Source: Desulfobacula sp. (lineage in GTDB: Bacteria > Desulfobacterota > Desulfobacteria > Desulfobacterales > Desulfobacteraceae). Taken from it: DNA of 5,707 nt. Under the pieces are notes generated by a model, which saw only the letters and a list, made by a program, of their open reading frames with translations, searched no databases and was not told where the DNA came from. The translations under genes and the position numbers were made by a program. Positions 1 to 5,707 of the stretch are shown piece after piece. The stretch spans positions 1-5,707 of the forward strand of contig JAOZRF010000212.1 of NCBI GenBank assembly GCA_029940245.1, read 5' to 3'. How positions within the stretch are numbered: position 1 is the stretch's first letter; each line of letters begins with the position of its first letter.

Positions 1-1286
1 CAAAAAAAAGGCGAGATATTGTCCTCAAGCAAATGCTGAGCGAAAAAATAATTACCGGCATGGAATATACATTGGCCAAAGCAATAAAAATTTCTCCATC
101 GCCCCAACAGGCAGAACAAAACCAGGCTGGTTATTTTATCGAATATATTAAAACCAGCTTAAAAGAACAATTTGAGTTACAAAACATCTATTCACAAGGA
201 CTCAACATCTATACAACCCTTGATTTAGATTTTCAACAGACAGCAGAAAATTCTATTTTAAAACAAATGCAACAGCTTGAAATCCGGATGTTAAAAAATG
301 GTATCAACACATCAAAGACTCAATGCGCATTGATTGCCCTGGATATTAAAACCGGGGGTATTTTAAGTATGGTTGGTGGCAAAAATTTTTATAAAAGTTC
401 TTTTAACAGGGCTGTTCAGGCCAAACGGCAGCCCGGCTCCGCTTTTAAACCCTTTGTATATGCCACTGCCATCATTCTGGGATTTTCACAGAATGACAAA
501 CTGCTTGATGCCCCTTTATCCTATCGCCTGGACGATCATAAAATCTGGCAGGTAAATAATTTTTCAAACACTTTCATAGGTGAGACCACATTTCGAAAGG
601 CCCTGGCACTATCAAAAAACACACCCGTTGTGAGACTGATGGAGATGATCGGCACGGCCAAGGTGATTGATTTTGCAAAACAGGCAGGGATCTCTTCTGA
701 TCTTCATTCCAACCTTTCTTTAGCCTTGGGAACATCAGAAGTCAGCCTGATTGAGCTGACAGCATCGTATATTCCTTTTGCCAATATGGGAATTAAAGTT
801 GCCCCATTTCCCATTATTAAAATAACAGACCCAGACTCCAGGATAATCTATCAACATTCAACACAAAAAAAATCCATTATGTCCCGGCAGAATGCGGCCA
901 TTATAACGGATATGTTAAAAGCTGTCATCCTTGAGGGTACAGGGAAAAAGGCTTTGGCCATTCAAAAGGATATTGCCGGTAAAACCGGTACAAGTGATAA
1001 CTATAAAGATGCTCTCTTTATTGGATTCAGCCCGGATATTGCAGTGGGTGTATGGGTGGGCAATGATGATGCAACCTCTCTTGGAAAATATGAGACCGGT
1101 GCAAAGGCGGCCCTACCCATATGGATAAATTATATAAAACACGCTCTCTCCAGCAAATCTTATCAATATTTTGATATACCGGATGGTACAAAAATGGTAT
1201 ACATGAACCCTGATACAGGAGAAATAAAGGAAGAAGAAACTTCAATGACTGTAAAAGCACTAATTAAAATAAAGGACTTAAAATGA
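1..1286 (+). CDS. mrcA: Class A penicillin-binding protein (PBP1A type), C-terminal transpeptidase half, 5' truncated by window edge
   Basis: Bifunctional peptidoglycan synthase, normally anchored in the inner membrane with catalytic domains in the periplasm. Only the last ~427 residues are visible. The frame is open to the left edge, and codons from base 3 read KKRRDIVLKQM, the conserved end of the GT51 glycosyltransferase domain, so the Met at 33 is internal. Numbering from that Met, the transpeptidase domain has all three serine-acyl-transferase motifs: SAFK at 136-139 (nucleophile S136), SKN at 194-196 and KTGT at 317-320. The linker before the domain carries the usual NIYTTLDLDFQQTAE signature (about 58-72). 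Only ~60 residues lie between that signature and the SxxK motif, so the OB-like insertion of gammaproteobacterial PBP1A appears absent. The C-terminus is short (about 97 residues after KTGT). The stop overlaps the next gene's start. The transpeptidase should be active. Naming it mrcA rather than another class A paralogue (ponA, pbpC) is an inference. Confidence 0.93.
   Translation, partial: KKRRDIVLKQMLSEKIITGMEYTLAKAIKISPSPQQAEQNQAGYFIEYIKTSLKEQFELQNIYSQGLNIYTTLDLDFQQTAENSILKQMQQLEIRMLKNGINTSKTQCALIALDIKTGGILSMVGGKNFYKSSFNRAVQAKRQPGSAFKPFVYATAIILGFSQNDKLLDAPLSYRLDDHKIWQVNNFSNTFIGETTFRKALALSKNTPVVRLMEMIGTAKVIDFAKQAGISSDLHSNLSLALGTSEVSLIELTASYIPFANMGIKVAPFPIIKITDPDSRIIYQHSTQKKSIMSRQNAAIITDMLKAVILEGTGKKALAIQKDIAGKTGTSDNYKDALFIGFSPDIAVGVWVGNDDATSLGKYETGAKAALPIWINYIKHALSSKSYQYFDIPDGTKMVYMNPDTGEIKEEETSMTVKALIKIKDLK
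1273..1276 (+). promoter_or_regulatory. Shine-Dalgarno of the ArgA-type gene
   Basis: AGGA lies six bases before the ATG at 1283, inside the last codons of the PBP gene. Together with the ATGA stop/start overlap it supports this start and reinitiation coupling. Confidence 0.6.
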
Positions 1287-1738
1287 TCAGAAAAGCCTTG
1301 CTTGATGATGTCCCTACCATCCATGCATTACTCCAATTCTACAATGTTAGAGGAGAACTTTTAGCAAGACCGCTTAGCAAACTATACGACCATTTAAGAG
1401 ACTTCTGGGTTTTTGAAGATCCCAAACAAAAAAAAGTGGTTGGATGCTGTGCTTTGCAGTTTTGCTGGGAAAATCTGGCAGAAATCCGATCCCTTGCAGT
1501 GGATATCTCTTTCACAGGCCAGGGAATCGGCTCTACTCTCACAGAAAGAACCATCCAGGAAGCATTTTATTTTAAGATAACAGATCTTTTCACCCTCACC
1601 TACCGGCCCACTTTTTTTGAACAATTCGGATTTTCAACCATTGATAAAAATGAACTTCCCATCAAAGTCTGGTCAGATTGTATTGGTTGTGTCAGTTTCC
1701 CCAATTGTGATGAAATTGCCATGCTTAAAAAATTATAA
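1283..1738 (+). CDS. argA: GNAT-family N-acetyltransferase, short single-domain ArgA type (probable N-acetylglutamate synthase)
   Basis: Probably transfers acetyl from acetyl-CoA to glutamate, the first step of arginine biosynthesis, in the cytoplasm. The 151-aa length is a single GNAT domain without the amino-acid-kinase domain of classical E. coli ArgA. Visible features are an IRKA start typical of the family, LRDFWVFE (38-45), the core strand with AEIRSLAVD (66-74), the acetyl-CoA loop TGQGIG (78-83), FTLTYRPTFFEQFGF (103-117) and a C-terminal C133-x2-C136-x5-C142-DE motif that I associate with this ArgA-like group. The ATG overlaps the upstream PBP stop as ATGA, with AGGA six bases before the start, so translation is probably coupled to the PBP gene. 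Its stop overlaps the convergent unknown gene by 6 bp. The GNAT assignment is very secure. Glutamate as substrate is family-based inference, and another amino acid is possible. Confidence 0.88.
   Translation: MIRKALLDDVPTIHALLQFYNVRGELLARPLSKLYDHLRDFWVFEDPKQKKVVGCCALQFCWENLAEIRSLAVDISFTGQGIGSTLTERTIQEAFYFKITDLFTLTYRPTFFEQFGFSTIDKNELPIKVWSDCIGCVSFPNCDEIAMLKKL
1733..1738. other. Tail-to-tail overlap of two convergent stop codons
   Basis: The six bases TTATAA contain TAA of the plus-strand acetyltransferase (1736-1738) and, on the minus strand, TAA of the 351-aa gene (1733-1735). I found no GC-rich hairpin followed by a T-run on either strand nearby, so the two transcripts probably extend into each other. 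Termination may be Rho-dependent or lie inside the opposing gene; that is inference. Confidence 0.85.
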
Positions 1739-2788
1739 ATACACCATTTTATAGGGAATTGGGGGAAATATTAATGTAGATGGTTTCGGTAGAATATGTT
1801 CCTGGGATACTGTCAGCCAATTTGTATCAGAATTTAACTCCCTGAGTCTTCCGCCCTCTGAAGGCAATGCATGACTGGTATAATCATATTTTACATTTAA
1901 AATACAGATATAATTTTTTCGCCGCCTTGCAATAACATAATTTTTAGTAAAGCTATTTTGGGTAATACCTGCATTTTCCGCCATCTTTTTTATTTCACTG
2001 TCTGGCAGTTTAACCAGCACGGATTTGGATACCCCTTTTTCATCAATGCGTAAAAGATTTCTGGATTCACTGGAAGCAACATAAACAGTTGTAATTCCAG
2101 GAAGCTGTCTGAAGTATTGGGCGGCTACTATGGCTGCAGTTCTTCTCCCCCCGGCCATAACCGGAACACCATAGTATTCAAATAATTTTTTTTGAAAATC
2201 TTCAGCATATTTATCCCCTTTTTCATAAAGGTCTTTTGAAATATACCTTAAATCCCTGGCAAGATTTTCAGAGGCTTCTGCTATAGGCCAGTCAATCCTC
2301 ACATGGAAATGAGTCAGGGCATATCTTACCTTTGTTCGCTGATTCCTTTGAATCAACAAGGCATAATCAATGGGGAGCAATGATCTTAACAATGAAAAAA
2401 ATTCACTGGTCTCAAAAAATTTAATGTTCCGGTTAAAATTCTCCACATCAGGAAAATATTTGTGCTTTAACAAATTATTCTTTGTTGTCTTATTAATGTC
2501 AAAGTATCGAATATATTTTTTATGTTTTTTATCAATAAAATCTTCGGAAAAAATAATTAAGAATGAATTCTGTGCATCAAACTCAATTGAAGGGATTCTT
2601 GCCCTTGGCTTAAGCTCCCTTAATTCTACAAAAGGATAGGGCATGCGCAATCTGAGAAAATTATTATAAGATCCAACAAGAGAGTAATCTAGAACAAATT
2701 GATCCAGTTCATCACGCAATACCTCATAGTAAGATCTTCGAAGCCTTTCTTCCCGGCTTAAGCAATCTCTGTGCTTACAAAATATCAC
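1733..2788 (-). CDS. Protein of unknown function, 351 aa
   Basis: I do not recognise this family. It is a complete 351-residue reading frame, rich in Arg/Lys and aromatics, with no signal peptide and no membrane-length hydrophobic run, so it is probably cytosolic. Visible landmarks are an N-terminal C4-KHRD-C9 pair, a charged N-terminal helix-like stretch (11-33), a Lys/Asn-rich stretch (86-124), HFHVRIDW (160-167), a small-residue segment GGRRTAAIVAAQY (213-225) followed by a likely beta strand TTVYVASS (233-240), and a Pro-rich C-terminus (334-346). No catalytic motif can be named. The start is GTG, chosen because AAGGA sits seven bases upstream; no in-frame alternative upstream start is seen. 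It follows pgk by 31 bp on the same strand and is probably cotranscribed. Its length, the well-placed Shine-Dalgarno and tight packing support a real gene. It may be lineage-restricted. Confidence 0.8.
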   Translation of the reverse strand: MIFCKHRDCLSREERLRRSYYEVLRDELDQFVLDYSLVGSYNNFLRLRMPYPFVELRELKPRARIPSIEFDAQNSFLIIFSEDFIDKKHKKYIRYFDINKTTKNNLLKHKYFPDVENFNRNIKFFETSEFFSLLRSLLPIDYALLIQRNQRTKVRYALTHFHVRIDWPIAEASENLARDLRYISKDLYEKGDKYAEDFQKKLFEYYGVPVMAGGRRTAAIVAAQYFRQLPGITTVYVASSESRNLLRIDEKGVSKSVLVKLPDSEIKKMAENAGITQNSFTKNYVIARRRKNYICILNVKYDYTSHALPSEGGRLRELNSDTNWLTVSQEHILPKPSTLIFPPIPYKMVYL

Positions 2789-2795
2789 TCTATTT

Positions 2796-2800
2796 TCCTT
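2796..2800 (-). promoter_or_regulatory. Shine-Dalgarno deciding the GTG start of the 351-aa gene
   Basis: AAGGA on the minus strand stands seven bases before the GTG at 2788, in the 31-bp gap after pgk. It is the strongest ribosome binding site in the minus-strand unit and supports the non-ATG start. The only ATG in the gap (2805-2807) is out of frame and hits a stop after five codons. Confidence 0.65.
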
Positions 2801-2819
2801 TTATCATATATTCCAAGAT

Positions 2820-3995
2820 TTATTCCAGGGCAACCACTCCAGGAAGCTTTTTGCCCTCCATTAAATGTAAAAAAGCACCGCCGCCTGTTGAAACATAACT
2901 AACCTTATCTGCAACATTACATTTTTTTGCAGCAAGCCCGGTATCTCCCCCGCCAACAATTGAAAATGCAAAAGAGGCTGCAATGGCTTCAGCAACAATC
3001 CGGGTTCCTGATATAAATTTTCCCATTTCAAAAACCCCCATGGGACCATTCCATACAACGGTTCCAGCTTCTTCAATGGCTTTAGCATATCTTAAAGCAG
3101 TTTTCGGGCCAATATCCAGGGCCATCCATTGATCTGGAATCTGATCTACCAAAACTTCCTTTACCTGGGCATCTTTATCAAATTTATCCGCACAAACCAG
3201 ATCCTCCGGGAGCAGGAACGCTACTCCTTTTTCTGCTGCCGTTTGAACGATGCCTGCTGCCGTGTCTAATAGATCTTCTTCAATCATTGACCCCTTGGTA
3301 TCAACACCCTGACTTTTTAAAAACGTATTGGCCATGGCACCCCCAATAATCATTTTATCAACAAATTTGAGCATATTCTCAAGCGCGTCAAGTTTGCTGG
3401 ATACCTTTGCTCCACCAATGATTGCCACCAGGGGCCTTTTGGGATTTTCAACAGAATCGTGATAGGCTTGCATTTCTTTTTCAAGTAAAAATCCTGCCGC
3501 AGATTCTTTTACGAACCTGGGTACACCCGTAACAGATGCCTGATTCCGGTGAGAAACAGCAAAGGCGTCATTCACATATACATCACAAAGAGCAGCCAGT
3601 TTTTTTGAAAATATGTCATCATTTTTCTCTTCTTGGCCATGGAATCTTAAATTTTCCAATAACAGGATCTGACCATCATTAAGTTGACTGACCATTTTTG
3701 CAACTTCATCACCAATGCAATCATCTGCAAACAGAACTGGCTTATCTAATAATTGAGACAACCTTTTACACACCGTGGCCAGACTGAATTTTGGATCCCT
3801 TTTCCCTTTAGGTCTGCCCATGTGAGATGCCAGAATAATTTTTGCATGTTGCTCGACCAGATATCGGATAAGATCCAGCGTTTCCAATATCCTGTTATCA
3901 TCTGTAATATTAAGTTCTTCATCAACCGGTACATTATAATCCACCCGGACAAAAACTTTCTTTGATGTCACCTCTATATCTCTTACAGATTTCAT
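2820..3995 (-). CDS. pgk: Phosphoglycerate kinase
   Basis: Cytosolic glycolytic/gluconeogenic enzyme that interconverts 1,3-bisphosphoglycerate + ADP and 3-phosphoglycerate + ATP. At 391 aa it is full length for bacterial PGK. The substrate-side (N-terminal) domain shows RVDYNVP (17-23), R36, SHMGRPKG (57-64), LLENLRFH (112-119, R117) and NDAFAVSHR (142-150, R150). The nucleotide-side domain shows IGGAKVSSK (193-201, K197 and K201), GGAMANTF (218-225), VVWNGPMGVFE (313-323), VGGGDT (347-352) and STGGGAF (369-375). All expected binding residues are present. The ATG starts 11 bp after the 87-aa gene, with only a weak GAG-type Shine-Dalgarno (GTGAG, 4002-4006) next to the upstream stop, which suggests coupled translation. 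No gap or tpi gene is adjacent, so the common gap-pgk-tpi cluster is not seen here. Confidence 0.98.
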   Translation of the reverse strand: MKSVRDIEVTSKKVFVRVDYNVPVDEELNITDDNRILETLDLIRYLVEQHAKIILASHMGRPKGKRDPKFSLATVCKRLSQLLDKPVLFADDCIGDEVAKMVSQLNDGQILLLENLRFHGQEEKNDDIFSKKLAALCDVYVNDAFAVSHRNQASVTGVPRFVKESAAGFLLEKEMQAYHDSVENPKRPLVAIIGGAKVSSKLDALENMLKFVDKMIIGGAMANTFLKSQGVDTKGSMIEEDLLDTAAGIVQTAAEKGVAFLLPEDLVCADKFDKDAQVKEVLVDQIPDQWMALDIGPKTALRYAKAIEEAGTVVWNGPMGVFEMGKFISGTRIVAEAIAASFAFSIVGGGDTGLAAKKCNVADKVSYVSTGGGAFLHLMEGKKLPGVVALE

Positions 3996-4006
3996 GGGTT
4001 TCTCAC

Positions 4007-4270
4007 TTATTTCTGCTTTTTTCTGTGAACCTGTTTTTTGCGGGACCAGCGCTCAAAAAAATTGATTGCACCGGATTTTGTTCCCCGCTCAATAATTTCC
4101 TCTTCCACTTTTATACCATCTTGCGTTGTCATGGCCTTTTGCAGGCATTTTGTTTTAACCGGGCACTGGTAAAAGCAATCATCCGGGGTCTGTCTTAATC
4201 CCTTATGGGTCATGGGAAAAACTTTTTCAAGGATACCAAAACATTCCGGAATTTCATTGGTTTTATTCAT
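4007..4270 (-). CDS. Small conserved-looking four-cysteine protein, 87 aa, function unknown
   Basis: No function can be assigned. The 87-residue product has four Cys: C10 (in IPECFGILEKVFP, 7-19), then C32-x3-C36-x5-C42 (32-42). It then has an acidic patch (VEEEIIER, 55-62) and a strongly basic C-terminus, ERWSRKK...HRKK (73-86). The Cys arrangement could bind zinc or an iron-sulfur cluster, and the basic tail could contact nucleic acid; both are inferences. The pattern resembles small hypothetical proteins I associate with Desulfobacterota, from memory and unverified. The ATG overlaps the radC stop as ATGA. No convincing Shine-Dalgarno precedes it, so reinitiation after RadC is the likely mode of translation. 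It is followed 11 bp later by pgk. The tight fit on both sides and the non-random composition make it likely to be a real gene. Confidence 0.8.
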   Translation of the reverse strand: MNKTNEIPECFGILEKVFPMTHKGLRQTPDDCFYQCPVKTKCLQKAMTTQDGIKVEEEIIERGTKSGAINFFERWSRKKQVHRKKQK

Positions 4271-5001
4271 TTAAAGTCTTCAAATTCTGTATTCAATTTT
4301 GATATGTACCCCTGGGCTGCAAAACTGTAAAATCCTTCATTCCCAATAATTATATGCTCATGCAATATAATTCCCACATATTTTAATGCAAAAAAAAGTT
4401 TTCTTGTGATCTGAATATCACTTTGGGACGGTTCAACATCGCCTGAAGGATGATTGTGGGCGAAAATAACGGCCGCGGCATTATGCTGTAATGCGCTTAT
4501 AATGACTTCCCGTGGATATACCGAGCTTGTCGTCAAAGTGCCGGTAAAAAGAATTTTAGATGTCAGTACCCTATTTTTGACATCAAGAAAAATAGCCACA
4601 AAAACTTCTTTTGTTTTATGTCCTATGACCTGGTTCAAATACTCCATCAGGTCCTTGGGATTTTGAACCACATCCTTTGATATCATTTTGAATTCAAGGT
4701 ATCTGTCAGACACTTCCTTAATCAACCGGATACCCAAACTGTTTGCAGGCCCTACGCCCTGAATTTCGCAGAGTGATTTGTGATCTGCCTCCAGAACCCC
4801 CTGCAAGGTTTTAAATCGTTTTAAAAGCAGTTTTGCACTTTGTTTGCAATCCTTTCGGGGTGTATTCAGGGAAAGCAACAGCTCTATTACTTCATAGTCA
4901 TGAAATCCTTGAAGACCGCTGTTCAAAAATTTGTCCTTAAGGCGTTTTCTGTGGCCTTCTCCTTTATGAGTCGATACCTTCTCCGTCTCCATTCTCCTCA
5001 T
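4267..5001 (-). CDS. radC: RadC family protein (JAB1/MPN+ JAMM metalloprotein)
   Basis: RadC-family (UPF0758) protein. Its cellular role is unsettled: the old DNA-repair assignment of E. coli RadC was traced to another gene, while homologues have been linked to recombination. The N-terminal helical region carries GHRKRLKDKF (16-25) and YEVIELLL (36-43), followed by a helix-hairpin-helix-like segment EIQGVGPANSLGI (79-91). The C-terminal MPN domain has a complete JAMM zinc site: E132, H182-N-H184, S192 and D195 in HNHPSGDVEPSQSD. At 244 aa the length is typical. Two starts compete, ATG at 5001 and ATG at 4992. GGAG (5002-5005) directly abuts the first but is nine bases before the second, so 4992 may be the true start; the outer bound is given. 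Either start lies inside the 3' end of gyrA. The stop overlaps the 87-aa gene by 4 bp. Confidence 0.95.
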   Translation of the reverse strand: MRRMETEKVSTHKGEGHRKRLKDKFLNSGLQGFHDYEVIELLLSLNTPRKDCKQSAKLLLKRFKTLQGVLEADHKSLCEIQGVGPANSLGIRLIKEVSDRYLEFKMISKDVVQNPKDLMEYLNQVIGHKTKEVFVAIFLDVKNRVLTSKILFTGTLTTSSVYPREVIISALQHNAAAVIFAHNHPSGDVEPSQSDIQITRKLFFALKYVGIILHEHIIIGNEGFYSFAAQGYISKLNTEFEDFK

Positions 5002-5707
5002 CTCCGGGAAGATCTTCCAGATTTATATCCTCATGATCATCTTCGGATTCCTGATCTTCTTCCTCTGGAAGCCGCGCAATGCCAATCAGTTTTTCACCCG
5101 AGGACAGGTCAATCAATTTAACCCCCTGGGTATTTCTGGAAATCACATTGATGCCTTTAATGGATGTCCGAATCAGCTTTCCTTTATCTGTCACCATCAT
5201 CAGTTCATCATTGTCATCCACCAGAAGCAAAGAAACCATCAGCCCATTTCGTTTGGAGGTTTTGATAGAAAAAACACCTTTCCCGCCCCGGTTCTGGGTT
5301 CTGTAGTCTTCAATGGATGACCGTTTCCCATATCCGTTTTCAGTCACCGTAAGAAGCGTGTCTTCCGGCCCCAGCACTTCCATTCCCACAACTTTAATAC
5401 CCGGGTCGATTCTCATACCCCGGACACCCATGGAACCCCTTGCCGTAGCACGGACATCCTCTTCATGGAAGCGGATCACTTTACCCCCTTCAGAACCCAG
5501 AAAAATATTCATGTCCCCATCCGTTATTCTTGCTACAATCAACTCATCGCCCTCGGCAAGCTTAACCCCGATCAGACCACCGGATCTTCTTCGTGAATAG
5601 GCCATCAAGTCGGTTTTTTTTACTCTTCCTTTTTTTGTGGCCATGACCACATATTTATTCTCAACAAACACAACCACAGGTAATACTGTGGCAAGTTTTT
5701 CACCCTC
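4964..5707 (-). CDS. gyrA: DNA gyrase subunit A, C-terminal DNA-wrapping domain; 5' part beyond right window edge
   Basis: Subunit A of the type II topoisomerase that introduces negative supercoils. The visible 247 residues are the C-terminal beta-pinwheel that wraps DNA; the catalytic tyrosine domain lies off the window. The frame is open to the right edge (EGEKLATVLPV at 5707-5675), so the GTG at 5677 is an internal Val. Repeated pinwheel-blade signatures appear: MATKKGRVKKT, GDELIVARIT, GKVIRFHEEDVRA, GVRGMRI, TENGYGKRS, RGGKGVFSIKTSKRNG, MMVTDKGKLIRT and SRNTQGVKLI. They align in order with E. coli GyrA and separate it from ParC. RNRGGKG near the fifth signature resembles a degenerate GyrA-box; the canonical box would be upstream. 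The protein ends in a ~35-residue Asp/Glu-rich tail, a region known in E. coli GyrA to modulate supercoiling. The tail DNA also encodes the start of radC. Confidence 0.97.
   Translation of the reverse strand, partial: EGEKLATVLPVVVFVENKYVVMATKKGRVKKTDLMAYSRRRSGGLIGVKLAEGDELIVARITDGDMNIFLGSEGGKVIRFHEEDVRATARGSMGVRGMRIDPGIKVVGMEVLGPEDTLLTVTENGYGKRSSIEDYRTQNRGGKGVFSIKTSKRNGLMVSLLLVDDNDELMMVTDKGKLIRTSIKGINVISRNTQGVKLIDLSSGEKLIGIARLPEEEDQESEDDHEDINLEDLPGDEENGDGEGIDS
5002..5005 (-). promoter_or_regulatory. Candidate Shine-Dalgarno of radC inside the gyrA coding sequence
   Basis: GGAG on the minus strand is nine bases before the ATG at 4992 but touches the ATG at 5001, which favours the shorter RadC. 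It lies within codons of GyrA's acidic tail (Gly/Glu/Asp codons are purine rich), so further purine tracts such as AGGAGA occur immediately next to the start. Confidence 0.45.

Noticed and set aside
33..35. ATG at 33 as the start of the penicillin-binding protein
   Set aside because: The frame is open to the left edge and the codons before it encode the conserved KKRRDIVLKQM end of the glycosyltransferase domain, so this Met is internal to a truncated gene.
1027..1624. Minus-strand frames of 71-77 codons opposite the PBP and acetyltransferase genes
   Set aside because: They are fully antisense to strongly supported domains, and they show no independent coding signal.
2370..2639. Plus-strand 89-codon frame antisense to the 351-aa gene
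   Set aside because: It is low-complexity, Leu/Phe/Ser-rich translation with no family resemblance, and lies wholly within a better supported gene.
2790..2807. Mini reading frame on the minus strand (ATG at 2807, five codons then TAG) upstream of the 351-aa gene
   Set aside because: It spans the Shine-Dalgarno of the GTG start and is too short and unremarkable to call a leader peptide.
3962..4198. Plus-strand 78-codon frame with a hydrophobic N-terminus, antisense to the 87-aa Cys protein gene and the pgk start
   Set aside because: It resembles a signal or membrane segment only because it is the complement of Lys/Arg-rich codons; the minus-strand gene fits the operon by overlap and spacing.
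5033..5600. Three plus-strand frames opposite gyrA
   Set aside because: They are Pro/Ser/Ile-rich shadow translations of the GyrA coding strand, mutually overlapping, with no recognisable domain.
5675..5677. GTG at 5677 (minus strand) as the start of a stand-alone gyrase-like pinwheel protein
   Set aside because: In-frame codons continue to the window edge and match GyrA sequence (EGEKLATVLPV), so this is an internal Val of gyrA cut by the window.

Overview
The window looks like an ordinary chromosomal housekeeping segment from a moderately AT-rich bacterium. The best guess is a Desulfobacterota (Desulfobacter/Desulfobacula-like) sulfate reducer. That assignment is an inference from the style of the proteins (a short single-domain ArgA-type acetyltransferase with a Cys trio, a small CxxxC protein beside radC, and a PBP1A without an inserted OB-like domain); nothing in the window proves taxonomy. 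Coding density is near total. There are no RNA genes, mobile elements, CRISPR arrays or long intergenic gaps, and the largest gap is 31 bp.

Plus-strand unit (1-1738): the 3' half of a class A penicillin-binding protein gene (mrcA/ponA type, open at the left edge) is followed, through an ATGA stop/start overlap, by a 151-residue GNAT acetyltransferase of the short ArgA (N-acetylglutamate synthase) type.

Minus-strand unit (5707 down to 1733): the 3' third of gyrA (C-terminal beta-pinwheel and acidic tail, open at the right edge) overlaps radC by 29-38 bp. radC overlaps an 87-aa four-cysteine protein gene by 4 bp. That gene ends 11 bp before a complete pgk. A 31-bp gap then leads to a 351-aa protein of unknown function that starts with GTG behind a good Shine-Dalgarno. 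The spacing suggests one transcript, with its promoter upstream of gyrA outside the window.

The two units converge, and the last two genes share 6 bp at their stop codons with no visible terminator between them. The recognised genes cover cell-wall synthesis, arginine biosynthesis, DNA topology, a RadC/JAMM protein and glycolysis; they do not form one pathway. The parts with real unknowns are the 351-aa protein and the 87-aa Cys protein. I see no convincing evidence of a new multi-gene system.
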